Assembly (NCBI RefSeq): GCF_002929805.1
Contig: NZ_PJJM01000100.1
Span: forward strand, 9,011 to 51,678
Length of the DNA: 42,668 nucleotides
Source: Cryobacterium sp. Y50
GTDB lineage: Bacteria; Actinomycetota; Actinomycetes; Actinomycetales; Microbacteriaceae
Direction: 5' to 3'
Part shown: piece after piece, positions 1-7,417 of the stretch
How positions within the stretch are numbered: the first letter of the stretch is position 1
How the letters are laid out: each line of letters starts with the position of its first letter
The notes under the pieces: generated by a model
The model's database searches: none
What the model saw: the letters and a program-made list of their open reading frames with translations, nothing else
What the model was told of the DNA's origin: nothing
Translations under genes and position numbers: made by a program

Positions 1-582
1 GACTACACGCCCTCCGACTGGGTCATTCCCCTCGCCTTCATCGGCAACCCCGTGATCGCACTCATCATCGGTATGCTGCTCGCCGTCTACGTGCTGCTCC
101 CCCGCTGGACGCCGCGCGGCAAGGTCAACGGCTGGCTCGCCGAGGCCGCCGCATCCGCTGGACTCATTCTGCTCATCACGGGTGCCGGCGGCGCACTCGG
201 CCAGGTTCTGCGCACCTCCGGAGTCGGTGATGCCCTCGCCGAAGCAATCGGTTCTACCAACCTGCCGGCCTTCCTCATCCCGTTTCTCATCGCGACCGTC
301 GTGCGCATTGCGCAGGGTTCCGGTACCGTCGCCATGATCACCGCTGCAGCCGTCTCCGCTCCGCTGGTCACTACCCTTGGCATCGACCCGGTCATCGCCG
401 TCCTGGCCTGCACGGCCGGTTCCATGGTGTTCAGCTACTTCAACGACTCCTACTTCTGGGTCGTCACCACCTTCACCGGCCTGGAAGGCACAAGCGCACT
501 CAAGGGCTGGTCGGGCATCACCACCGCCATATGGGCCGGATCCATCCCGCTCTTGTTCCTCGCGAACCTGATCCTCGGCTAG
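1..582 (+). CDS. GntP family gluconate-type permease, C-terminal part (5' end outside window)
   Basis: Frame 1 is open from the first base to a TAG at 580-582, so only the last 193 residues are seen. They hold several long hydrophobic segments. Family-typical pieces are FIGNPVIALIIGML near the start, AQGSGTVAMITAAA (the conserved small-residue stretch of GntP transporters) and NDSYFWVVTTFTGL followed by LKGW near the end. GntP proteins are inner-membrane proton symporters for gluconate and related sugar acids. The DeoR gene follows after 4 bases. With the acid-sugar kinase and dehydrogenase on the opposite strand this suggests uptake of a sugar acid, but the substrate cannot be read from the sequence. 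Confidence 0.88.
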   Translation, partial: DYTPSDWVIPLAFIGNPVIALIIGMLLAVYVLLPRWTPRGKVNGWLAEAAASAGLILLITGAGGALGQVLRTSGVGDALAEAIGSTNLPAFLIPFLIATVVRIAQGSGTVAMITAAAVSAPLVTTLGIDPVIAVLACTAGSMVFSYFNDSYFWVVTTFTGLEGTSALKGWSGITTAIWAGSIPLLFLANLILG

Positions 583-586
583 CACT

Positions 587-1411
587 ATGGCGACCAGGCA
601 CAGCAAAACGGATGCCCCGGCGCCGACCGATTACCGCCGCGGCACCCGGGCGAGGCACGAACGACTCCTCGCCCTAGTGCGCGCCGGATCGACGGGGGTC
701 GACGAGCTCGCGACCGCACTCCAGATCTCACGGTCCACCGTGCGGCGCGATCTCGCCCACCTCAACACCACCGGGGCGATCACCCGCACCTATGGCGGCG
801 CCAGCTCTGCCCCGCCGTTCAGAGAGCGTGAACTCAGCGACCGCGTCACCGTCGAGCACGCAGCAAAAGTAGCAATCGCTGCCCGCGCCGTCGAACTCGT
901 GCCGCCCGGCGCGACCATCTTTCTCGATGCCGGGTCTACCTGCGGGGAAGTCGCGCGGCAGCTCTGGCACACCGAAGGACTCACCGTGGTCACCCGCAGT
1001 CTCGATAGCGCGCTGTATCTCGCATCCGCTCCCGGCGTCGATGTCGTCGTCACCGGCGGCCGGGTGGCCCGCACCAGCCACGGGCTCGTGGGGCCACTCG
1101 CAGATCTCGCCCTCGGACGCTACATGGTGGACGTCGCCTTTCTCGGGGTCGATGCCGTTGACCCCGTCGATGGCGTCGGCGAGCCGACCCTCACTGAGGC
1201 TCAGGTGAAAGACACCGCGGCCCGCCGTGCGCGCCGCGTCGTCGTGCTCGCCGATGCGAGCAAGCTCGCCCGCGGGGCGGTGCCAGCCTGGGCGCCACTG
1301 CCGCACGGGTGGACCCTCATCACCAACGAGGTCGACGACGACATCCTCGATCGTTACCGATCGGAGGGCGTCGCCGTCATCTCGGCCGAAGTGCGCGCCG
1401 AGCCTCGCTGA
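587..1411 (+). CDS. DeoR/GlpR family transcriptional regulator
   Basis: A 274-residue protein. An N-terminal winged helix (about residues 22-78) contains the DeoR signature LATALQISRSTVRRDLAHLNTTGAI, with the recognition helix STVRRDL. The C-terminal DeoRC sensor domain (about 90-250) has the phosphosugar-binding stretch DAGSTCGEVARQL and the LADASKLARGA motif. DeoR proteins are usually repressors released by a phosphorylated sugar intermediate. The ATG lies four bases after the permease stop with no strong ribosome site, so translation is probably coupled to the permease. It is the likely local regulator of the permease and perhaps of the convergent kinase/dehydrogenase pair. The effector is unknown. 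Confidence 0.9.
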   Translation: MATRHSKTDAPAPTDYRRGTRARHERLLALVRAGSTGVDELATALQISRSTVRRDLAHLNTTGAITRTYGGASSAPPFRERELSDRVTVEHAAKVAIAARAVELVPPGATIFLDAGSTCGEVARQLWHTEGLTVVTRSLDSALYLASAPGVDVVVTGGRVARTSHGLVGPLADLALGRYMVDVAFLGVDAVDPVDGVGEPTLTEAQVKDTAARRARRVVVLADASKLARGAVPAWAPLPHGWTLITNEVDDDILDRYRSEGVAVISAEVRAEPR

Positions 1412-1418
1412 TCGAGGC
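1402..1418. terminator. Short hairpin between convergent genes
   Basis: GCCTCG (1402-1407), a five-base loop, then CGAGGC (1413-1418). It overlaps the deoR stop and lies 5 bases from the end of the convergent kinase gene, so it could end transcription from both sides. There is no U-tract, which is common for actinobacterial terminators. Confidence 0.45.
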
Positions 1419-1422
1419 GGGA

Positions 1423-2880
1423 TTACTCCGGCGCCACACCAAACGCGCTGAGCGTGCGTACGACGGCGAGGAGTGACGCATCGTCGCCGACGTTGCCCGC
1501 GAACACGATGTAAGGGATGCCGGCGGCCGGGCCATTCACCGGCTGCCAGAGTGACACGATGCCGGGCAACATGGGCCCGCGCACGATCGCGTGGCGAATC
1601 TGAAGGCCGAGCGCGGCGACATCCGAGGAGGTAATACCGCCCTTGGCGATGACGAACCGCGGACGGGTGCGCGCAACCACGCTCTGCACGACCTCGACAA
1701 CCGCGGCGGAGACCCTTCGGGCGATCCGCAGACTGTCGGCCGGGTCGGTCGAGCTCACGAGTACCCGGCTCGTCTGCAGGATGACGTCAGCGCCCGCAAG
1801 GGCGTCGACCACACGAGCGACAACCACACCCAGGTCGGCCGGCGAATCGGGCGAGAGGAGCCCGGCGACGTCAATCTCAACCACCTGGGCCGCCGAGTGC
1901 GCACTCGTGAGGGCGTCTAGCTGCCGAGTGGTCATGGCTACATGCGAGCCCACGACGACCAGGCCGCCCGCACGGACCGGGCTAGCGTCGCCAAAGGCAT
2001 CCGCTGCGCTGAGCGGTTGGCGTACGTCCTGGCCGATGCGCGCCCGCACGAACGGCGGGCCCACCCGGTAGATCAGTCTTTTGCCGCGTCGCTCTGCCTC
2101 GTCAAGGCCGAGGGCCAGCAGGCGCAGGTCGTTTTCGGTGGCAGCGTCGACGACGATTGGAGTTTCATCGGTGGCAGGCTCGATCGCGGCTGCGATCGCC
2201 CTGGGGCCGGCGCGCAGAATCGCCAGGTCGATGCCGATGACAGTCGAGGCCCGCAGCCGGCCGCCGCTCTTTTCTTCCACATAGTCGGCCAGACGCGAGT
2301 GCGCGAATGCGAACGTTGCGTCTCGGGCGAACTCGGTATCGGCGATGGGAGTGAGCTCGTCGGCCGCGGATCGCATGTAGTGCACCCCGCCGATGGTCAC
2401 TCGCCCGGCATCGGGAAAAGCGGGAACGATCACCACACCATCGGTCTGTAGTCCGGCTCGGCTCCGCAGCGTCTCGGCGATGACGTCGGGTTCGAGCGGA
2501 AAGTGACCACGCAGGGTTGAATCCCCCCGACTGACGAAAGCCAGCGCGGCCCCGTCGGCGGCGGCGAGCGCATTGGTGACGACTTGGCGGTTGCGTTCGG
2601 CAGCCTCGCTGGGTTCGAGGCTGCGCGTATTGGTCAGCACATAGATCGCCCGCGCCCCGAGGCCGAGTGCCCAGCGAAAGTCCTCGGGCTCCCATTGGGT
2701 GAGTACCGGCAGGTCGGCTACCGACTGGGTTCCGGTGGGGTCGTCATCGAGCACGATCAGAACGCGACCGGTTGCGGCCACCGCGGCCGCGACATCCTGA
2801 GCCAGCACGGGCACTTCAGCGGGAAACCCCGCCAGCAGCTCCCTGGAGAGCTGCCGCCGCACACCGTCGGCGGGGCTCAT
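1423..2880 (-). CDS. Four-carbon acid sugar kinase family protein (OtnK/DtnK-like, former DUF1537)
   Basis: A 485-residue protein of normal family length. The N-terminal substrate domain carries the hallmark VLDDDPTGTQSVADL (about residues 41-55). The C-terminal nucleotide-binding domain carries KGGITSSDVAALGL and the late glycine-rich GPMLPGIVSLW...GNVGD. Characterised members phosphorylate D-threonate, D-erythronate or 3-oxo-tetronates. The start ATG overlaps the stop of the upstream SDR gene by four bases (ATGA), so the two are one operon. Known tetronate operons usually pair this kinase with a HIBADH-type dehydrogenase and an aldolase or PdxA2. Here an SDR takes the dehydrogenase place and no aldolase is seen, so the exact substrate is open. 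Confidence 0.88.
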   Translation of the reverse strand: MSPADGVRRQLSRELLAGFPAEVPVLAQDVAAAVAATGRVLIVLDDDPTGTQSVADLPVLTQWEPEDFRWALGLGARAIYVLTNTRSLEPSEAAERNRQVVTNALAAADGAALAFVSRGDSTLRGHFPLEPDVIAETLRSRAGLQTDGVVIVPAFPDAGRVTIGGVHYMRSAADELTPIADTEFARDATFAFAHSRLADYVEEKSGGRLRASTVIGIDLAILRAGPRAIAAAIEPATDETPIVVDAATENDLRLLALGLDEAERRGKRLIYRVGPPFVRARIGQDVRQPLSAADAFGDASPVRAGGLVVVGSHVAMTTRQLDALTSAHSAAQVVEIDVAGLLSPDSPADLGVVVARVVDALAGADVILQTSRVLVSSTDPADSLRIARRVSAAVVEVVQSVVARTRPRFVIAKGGITSSDVAALGLQIRHAIVRGPMLPGIVSLWQPVNGPAAGIPYIVFAGNVGDDASLLAVVRTLSAFGVAPE

Positions 2881-3650
2881 GAAACCTGCAGCCCGCCGTT
2901 GATGTCGTAGGTCGCTGCGGTGATGTAGCCGGCGTCCGCACTCAACAGAAAGGCGATAAGCGCGGCGACGTCGTCGCGGGTGCCAACGCGTCCCATGAGA
3001 ATATCGGCGGACATGGCGCTTTTGCGCTCGTCCGAGAGTGTGCCGCCCATAATATCGGTGTCGATCGGGCCGGGAGCCACCGCGTTCACGGTGATGTTGT
3101 GCTGACCCATTTCGCGGGCCAGGGCGCGCGTGAAGCCGATGATGGCAGCCTTGGAGGCACTATAGGCGACCTTGGAGTAGGTGCCGCCACCACGCTGGGC
3201 GGAGATGGAGGAGATGCTCACTATGCGGCCGAGTTGGCGCTCGATCATGCCGGCAAGCACGCGCTGGGAGACCAGGAACGAGCCGCGCATGTTGATCGCG
3301 AAGACGCGGTCCCAGGCCTCAACGGTTTCGTTCATGAATTCGGTGGGCGAGCTGATGCCGGCGAGGTTCACGAGGCCCACGATCGGCGGCATCGCTGCCT
3401 CGATTTCGGTGATGGCCGCGTCGACCGAATCCTTGTCCGAGACATCGGCAGCTACGCCGATCGCACGGATGCCGCGAGCCGCCGTAATCGCGGCGGCCGC
3501 TACTCGCGCTGCATCGCCGTCAATGTCGACAATGGCGATCGACCAGCCGAGCGAGGCAAGCTTATCGGCCGTTGCCCGGCCAATTCCGCGTTCGGAGGCG
3601 GCACCGGTCAAGACTGCGGTGCGGTCGGTGGGAAAAGTGACGTCGCTCAT
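2877..3650 (-). CDS. SDR family NAD(P)-dependent oxidoreductase
   Basis: A classical short-chain dehydrogenase of 257 residues. It has the Rossmann motif TGAASERGIG near the N-terminus, the NLAG segment, an active-site serine in SISSISAQRGG and the catalytic YSASK pair. AIVDIDGD at the end of beta-2 has an acidic residue that usually favours NAD over NADP. I chose the ATG at 3650 (MSDVTF) because GAAGGA sits nine bases before it; the upstream in-frame ATG at 3659 directly abuts that Shine-Dalgarno site. The stop overlaps the acid-sugar kinase start. Likely role: oxidation of a sugar acid or polyol before or after phosphorylation; substrate unknown. Confidence 0.88.
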   Translation of the reverse strand: MSDVTFPTDRTAVLTGAASERGIGRATADKLASLGWSIAIVDIDGDAARVAAAAITAARGIRAIGVAADVSDKDSVDAAITEIEAAMPPIVGLVNLAGISSPTEFMNETVEAWDRVFAINMRGSFLVSQRVLAGMIERQLGRIVSISSISAQRGGGTYSKVAYSASKAAIIGFTRALAREMGQHNITVNAVAPGPIDTDIMGGTLSDERKSAMSADILMGRVGTRDDVAALIAFLLSADAGYITAATYDINGGLQVS

Positions 3651-3702
3651 AAGGGCCATTCCTTCGGTCGAGGGCCCACCTCTGTGTGGACCGCATCACC
3701 AG

Positions 3703-3735
3703 TCTAATAGATATCTGACGTCTGATGTCTAGTTA
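3703..3735. promoter_or_regulatory. Candidate operator/promoter between gntR and the SDR gene
   Basis: The 73-base gap upstream of the SDR start is locally AT-rich and contains near-repeats TATCTGACG, TCTGATG and TCTAG around the palindromic core GACGTC. GntR/FCD regulators usually bind short operators in their target promoters, so this is a reasonable site for the adjacent regulator. The assignment rests on position and pattern only. Confidence 0.35.
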
Positions 3736-4437
3736 TGACTGCGCCTGGATGAAGTGCTCGTAGTCCGTAAAGGTCTGCTGAATATGCGCTTCCATAGCGC
3801 GCCGCGCCTCATCGGGGTTGCGGCTCGCAATTGCCGAACGCACGATTTTGTGATGCGCGATGGCGTGTTCCTGCACCTCAGTGAAAGCGGATGTTTCCCG
3901 GCGCAGCGTATAGAGCAGCTGCCCGAGTTGTCCCACCAGAGCGGGCACGAAGGGATTGCCGCTGGCCGCGAGGATGATGTTATGGAACGCGAGATCGTTC
4001 CGGGTGAGGCGGTCGAGGTCGCCGTCCACGTAGGCGGCTTCCATTTCGGCGATCGTCGCGTCAAGCGACACGAGGTCGCTGTCCTGGTGGTTGCGCGCTG
4101 CCAGCTCGGCCGAGCCGGTTTCCACCATGCGCCGCACCTCGAGCAGCCGCAGCGGCACCTCGGAACTGCCCAGGTCGTGCGCGGCGGCGCGCAGGATCGC
4201 GTCGAGGCTCGACCAGTCCGAAGATGGGTTGACAAAGGTGCCGAGCCCGCGCCGGACTGAAAGGATCTTCTGTGCTTGAAGGGTCTTGATCGCCTCGCGG
4301 GCCGTCAGGCGGCTGACGCCGGCTTCCTCGGCCAGAACCGCCTCCGGAGGAAGCATCTCATGCGCCGCGAACGCCCCCCGCAGGATCCGGTCGAGGAGGC
4401 TTTCCACCAGGTCATCGACCAGCGATTTTCGACTCAT
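3733..4437 (-). CDS. GntR family regulator, FadR/FCD subfamily
   Basis: A 234-residue protein. The winged helix (about 1-72) reads LPPEAVLAEEAGVSRLTAREAIKTLQAQKILSVRRGLGTFV in pieces, a classic GntR pattern. The C-terminal all-helical FCD domain (about 90-225) has the expected metal or ligand positions: Asp in NDLAFHNIILAASGNP, His in AIAHHKIV and His in MEAHIQ. FCD regulators commonly sense carboxylated sugars or organic acids, which fits the neighbouring acid-sugar kinase. It is transcribed in the same direction as the SDR-kinase pair, 82 bases upstream of it, and could be both its regulator and its operon leader. Confidence 0.9.
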   Translation of the reverse strand: MSRKSLVDDLVESLLDRILRGAFAAHEMLPPEAVLAEEAGVSRLTAREAIKTLQAQKILSVRRGLGTFVNPSSDWSSLDAILRAAAHDLGSSEVPLRLLEVRRMVETGSAELAARNHQDSDLVSLDATIAEMEAAYVDGDLDRLTRNDLAFHNIILAASGNPFVPALVGQLGQLLYTLRRETSAFTEVQEHAIAHHKIVRSAIASRNPDEARRAMEAHIQQTFTDYEHFIQAQS

Positions 4438-4753
4438 GAAACCTATTCCTTCGTCCCGGCGCGGCGTCGGACTCTCGGTTCAGTGTATCGAGCCCTCTGA
4501 ATGCTCGTCGATCGAGGCGCGCGCTTGCTCCCCCAACATGCAAGGCTGGCCTCGACCAGCGGAGGGGGCGTTTCGCAGGCAGGGTCGCGTTGACAGCGGG
4601 AAGGCGTCGGACTGCCACGATTGGTGTCTGTTGCCGGGGAGCATGGGCCTTCGGGAATCGTGGCGGCGGCACCATCTGGAGGGTGGCATCCGCTACCGGA
4701 AGTTTTTCATTCTTGACCGGCCTCGGAACGGCGATGCCTCCTTTTTCGGCCAT
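4412..4753 (-). other. Short ORF after the broken antitoxin; possible toxin-gene remnant
   Basis: The ORF opens with ATG directly after the TAA that ends the restored antitoxin frame (4754-4756), the position of a cognate toxin. Its first residues MAEKGGIAVPRPVKNEKLPVADA are compatible with the start of an actinobacterial RelE-like toxin, but after about 25 residues the sequence becomes proline/arginine-rich and unlike any domain I know, and it runs through a palindromic repeat into the gntR start. It is best read as a decayed remnant. The rest of 4438-4753 holds only that repeat and the gntR upstream region. Confidence 0.25.
4510..4562. repeat. Degenerate dispersed palindromic repeat (REP-like)
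   Basis: The left arm GATCGAGGCGCGCGCTTG (4510-4527) and right arm CTCGACCAGCGG (4551-4562) match the arms of the large palindrome at 6510-6586 but pair imperfectly. It lies inside the decayed toxin-like ORF and may have helped break it. Confidence 0.55.
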
Positions 4754-5190
4754 TTACGGTCGATCAACCCGGACCGGCGCGGTGAGGAATTCGATCGGCC
4801 CCATCGGTTGTATGCCCATCGCGTAAGCCACGGCGGTCTCCTTCCATTCCTGCTGCGCACGCAGCAGGCGCTCGAACGTTCCCAATTCGCTGGCCGCAGG
4901 ACCAGCCGCTCGATCTGCGCGGCGTAATCGGTGAGTTCGTCAGCGCTAAATTCGCCAGCCCAGGCAAAGAGGTCGGTGAGAGCTACGGTGATGTTGCCCT
5001 CGTTTCGGCCGATCGCCCGGATCAGCTGACTCGACAGCGCAACGCCGTCTTCAAGAATGGCCAGATCGTGACCGCGCAGGATCACAAGATCATCACCGTC
5101 TCGGCGCGTGATGTGCACCTGGCCCTCGTCAATGTGAGCCAGAACTTGCTTGGGCTTGCGCAGGAGGTCGGTAAAGGTTGCTGTACTCAT
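4754..5190 (-). pseudogene. Phd/YefM-like (prevent-host-death) antitoxin, frameshifted
   Basis: The N-terminal part MSTATFTDLLRKPKQVLAHI...VHITRRDGDDLVILRGHDLA is a typical actinobacterial prevent-host-death antitoxin, a DNA-binding protein that neutralises a RelE-type toxin. The frame runs well to AAQIERLVLR, then the protein-like sequence continues one frame over as ELGTFERLLRAQQEWKETAVAYAMGIQPMG and ends at TAA 4754-4756. Restoring one G near 4889-4897 (in the codons for RAS before ELGTF) rejoins the halves. So there is one single-base deletion, or a sequencing error there. An upstream in-frame ATG at 5205 is an alternative start; neither has a clear ribosome site. No intact toxin follows. 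Confidence 0.75.
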
Positions 5191-5462
5191 GCACACACTG
5201 TTCATCAGATAAATAACAGATGTACGGGTGGGCCTGCGGCGTTTGTAGGGTGCGATTCCCCGGCCGGGTCGCTCTGGTCGATGGCAGTTTTCTTCGCGCC
5301 TCGACCAGCGGTGCGGAGCGAGGCAGCGCAAACCGGAACGCCGCATACGGCAATCGGGTTGTGATGGCAACCCGGAATAAGGTGCCCGCGGTCCCGAGAT
5401 TCGGGGTGTGCACGATCATGCACTTGCTGAATTATGGATGATCGTCCACTGAGGCGGTTGCA
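5191..5462. other. Intergenic region between two decayed toxin-antitoxin loci
   Basis: The sequence holds the divergent upstream regions of the antitoxin (minus) and hipB (plus) remnants and one small palindrome at 5275-5307. Locally AT-rich stretches near 5203-5222 and 5428-5445 may be old promoters. I see no gene in it. Confidence 0.5.
5275..5307. repeat. Dispersed palindromic repeat (REP-like)
   Basis: The arms TGGTCGA (5275-5281) and TCGACCA (5301-5307) enclose 19 bases, followed by GCGG. This is the short form of the repeat family seen at 6510-6586. Confidence 0.6.
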
Positions 5463-5716
5463 ATGTTTACACGCTCCGCACAGGATCTTGGCGCGCTGGC
5501 GCACGCGAGACCTTGGGACTCCCCCAGCAACACGTAGCCGACCGCGCGAAGGTTTCTCGGGAATGGCTCGTCAATTTCGAGTCCGCCAAAATAGGCGTAT
5601 CCCTCTTTCGCGTTTTCGACGTACTGCAATTCTTGCAACTCGCTGTAGACGTCAGTGACCGGAAACCAGAACCGCACAATGTACTGAACGATGTCTTCAC
5701 CGATCTGGGGCAATGA
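5463..5716 (+). pseudogene. HipB-like XRE antitoxin, frameshifted
   Basis: ATG at 5463 begins MFTRSAQDLGALAHA and then stops early, but in another frame the sequence from 5513 continues as LGLPQQHVADRAKVSREWLVNFESAKIGVSLFRVFDVLQFLQL. This is a clear XRE helix-turn-helix of the HipB type (Q-x3-A-x3-VSR-x-W-L pattern). The two parts belong to one helix-turn-helix domain, so a frameshift lies between about 5497 and 5513. The stop TGA at 5714-5716 is a few bases before the hipA remnant, as in intact hipBA operons. HipB would repress the operon and neutralise HipA; this copy cannot make a complete domain. Confidence 0.72.
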
Positions 5717-5719
5717 CCG

Positions 5720-6491
5720 GTGAGCTCTGAGCTGTGCGTATTCCTCGACGGCGAACGTGTCGGCGCCCTCGCCCAGACCAGGCGGGGCAATACAACCTTC
5801 ACCTACGACGATCGCTACCGACTCGATAGCCGATCAACTCCCCTTTCGCTCTCCATGCCGCTGTCGAGGAGCCAGCATCCCTCACAGGTCGTCACGGCCT
5901 TTCTGCAAGGCCTTTTGACCGACAGCCCAACCAAGCTGGCCGAGCTGGCCGCCCCCAACAATGCCGACCACGCACATTCTGAAGCCGGCTATCGCGCCGT
6001 ATTCCAATCACGACGGCGGCCCGGGCGTAAGGACCATAGCGCAGCTGCTGGGCAGGCTGCCGTTAAGCGATCGGGAGTCAAGCCAGAAGCGCTTCTTTGA
6101 TGCCCTCGTGTTCAACGTTTCGGCCGCTTGCACGGAGGCGCACGCTAAGAACTTTTCGATCCTGCTGCGTGCAGACCGTGCCACGCTCGCCACGCTGTAT
6201 GATCTCGGGACCCACGCGCCATACCCGGCAATCGGTGCGCTGCGCTCAGCCATGAAGGTCGGCAATGAATACCGAACGGATGCCATCGGTCTGCGCGATT
6301 TTCTCACGGTGGCCACGAAGCTGCAGATCGCCGAGGGTTACGCCGAGGAGCGCGTGCTACACATTCGCAGTAACCTGGCCAGCGCGTTCGCGGATGCCGC
6401 AGCGGGTATCGGTGGCTCTTCTAAAGATCAGGCGTTCGCAAACACGGTTTCGAACTCGATTTCCAGCCTTGTGCACGAACGCGGTTGGTGA
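5720..6491 (+). pseudogene. HipA-like serine/threonine kinase toxin, internally deleted and frameshifted
   Basis: The N-terminal piece (from GTG 5720) LCVFLDGERVGALAQTRRGNTTFTYDDRY is the HipA N-subdomain. Near 5950-5975 the reading frame changes and gives THILKPAI followed at once by PYSNHDGGPGVRTIAQLL, which in full HipA proteins lie far apart, so large internal pieces are missing. The C-terminal kinase part RFFDALVFNVSAACTEAHAKNFSILL...LYDLGTHAPYP runs to TGA 6489-6491. The catalytic loop normally reads TDAHAKN; here it is TEAHAKN, so the Asp equivalent to D309 of E. coli HipA is Glu. Frameshift, deletions and the lost catalytic residue together mark a dead toxin. Confidence 0.82.
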
Positions 6492-6509
6492 CGCTGGCTG
6501 GGCTTCGCC

Positions 6510-6586
6510 GATCGAGGCGCGAGCTTGCGAGCGATCGAGATCCCGGAGTTGGCGGGTCTCGATCGCTCGTTCCTCGCGCCTCGACC
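6510..6586. repeat. Large intergenic palindrome (REP-like, probable bidirectional terminator)
   Basis: A left arm of about 34 bases starting GATCGAGGCGCGAGC (6510) pairs almost perfectly with a right arm ending GCGCCTCGACC (6586), with a short loop around 6545-6552. It sits between the convergent hipA remnant and the kinase gene. The same arms recur in degenerate form at 4510-4562, 5275-5307, 16161-16216, 19221-19268 and 26698-26730, so this is a dispersed family and not only a local terminator. Confidence 0.85.
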
Positions 6587-6599
6587 AGTGGCGCGGGGG

Positions 6600-7268
6600 C
6601 TATTGGCCGAAGATGATGCGGGTGGCTCGGGATCGGGTGGCCTCGATGAGGAGGGCGTTGGTGCCGTCAACGGACTCGGCCCAGGCGAGGGCGGCCTCGG
6701 GGCTGCGGCCGTGACGCTCGTGCCGGTCGACGAGGCGGCGGAGGCGCTCTGGCTCGCTGGTTTCGCAGAACCAAGATTCGACGAGGAGTGTGTTAACCTC
6801 TGCCCACGGGTCGGTGTCGGCGAGCAGATAGTTTCCCTCGACCATGACCACGCGAGCGCTCGGCAGCACGGCGATCTCGGCCGCGATACCCTCGTCGACG
6901 TTGCGGTCGAAGCTTGGCGCGTAGACCGTGTGGTCTTGTTCGGCGAGGAGGCGGCGGAGCAGGGCGACGAATCCCCAGCCGTCGAAGGTGTCGATAGCCC
7001 CCTTGCGATCGTGCCGGCCGAGGTGATCGAGGGTGGCGTTGGCGAGATGAAAGCCGTCCATGGGCAGGTGCACGGCGAAGGCTTCGGTGCCGAGCAGCTC
7101 GTTCACCTTCGCGGCGACCTGCGCGGCGAGGGTGGTTTTGCCGGCGCCCGGACTGCCGGCGATTCCCACCAGGATGCGGCCGTTCTCAGGCAGGAGCGCG
7201 ATGACGCGGCGCGCGAGTTCGGTCAGTTGAGCGGATGCCGGCGGATCAGTCAGCGTATTGGTCGGCAT
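6600..7268 (-). CDS. Nucleoside/nucleotide kinase family protein (PanK/uridine-kinase-like P-loop kinase)
   Basis: A 222-residue cytosolic P-loop kinase. Walker A is GIAGSPGAGKTT (about residues 34-45). It is followed by the family's substrate region HLPMDGFHLAN, the RKGAIDTFDGWGF segment and a second-strand motif VVMVEGNYLL. The architecture matches proteins annotated as nucleoside/nucleotide kinase family, related to E. coli YggC and yeast Yfh7, which are thought to phosphorylate a sugar or nucleoside; the substrate is not established. It diverges from the murein-sugar operon across 149 bases and may share control with it. It could serve as an extra sugar kinase for that pathway, but nothing in the sequence proves this. 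Confidence 0.82.
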   Translation of the reverse strand: MPTNTLTDPPASAQLTELARRVIALLPENGRILVGIAGSPGAGKTTLAAQVAAKVNELLGTEAFAVHLPMDGFHLANATLDHLGRHDRKGAIDTFDGWGFVALLRRLLAEQDHTVYAPSFDRNVDEGIAAEIAVLPSARVVMVEGNYLLADTDPWAEVNTLLVESWFCETSEPERLRRLVDRHERHGRSPEAALAWAESVDGTNALLIEATRSRATRIIFGQ

Positions 7269-7325
7269 AAGACGACTCTAGGGCGGTGAGATGGGCGGGG
7301 GTTGCCGGAGGCGGGCGACATGTTA

Positions 7326-7370
7326 GAAAATGATTTGCATCTGACTGAGGGTTGATGGATACTGATTTTC
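7326..7370 (+). promoter_or_regulatory. Imperfect palindrome overlapping a candidate promoter of the murein-sugar operon
   Basis: The outer arms GAAAAT (7326-7331) and ATTTTC (7365-7370) and inner arms CATC (7338-7341) and GATG (7354-7357) form an interrupted palindrome centred near 7348. A possible promoter lies inside it: TTGCAT (7335-7340), 18 bases, GATACT (7359-7364). A site of this kind suits a dimeric repressor such as the RpiR/MurR-type protein encoded at the operon end. The assignment rests on position and symmetry only. Confidence 0.45.
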
Positions 7371-7374
7371 AAGG

Positions 7375-7399
7375 ACAAGGCTGTCTGGCCTTGTGACAT
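7375..7399 (+). promoter_or_regulatory. Terminator-like hairpin in the operon leader
   Basis: ACAAGG (7375-7380), an 8-base loop, CCTTGT (7389-7394), then GACATTTTT. It resembles a weak intrinsic terminator placed between the candidate promoter and the first ATG at 7418, so it could attenuate read-through or protect the mRNA 5' end. Confidence 0.35.
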
Positions 7400-7417
7400 T
7401 TTTCTTGAGGGGACTCC

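Noticed and set aside
728..1306. Long minus-strand frame opposite the DeoR gene
   Set aside because: Composition-driven frame with no family features; the DeoR protein on the plus strand is clear.
4880..4900. Programmed frameshift in the Phd-like antitoxin
   Set aside because: No slippery heptamer or stimulating structure seen; a simple one-base deletion explains the data.
5432..5713. Minus-strand frame opposite hipB
   Set aside because: The plus strand carries a clear XRE helix-turn-helix; the antisense product looks like nothing known.
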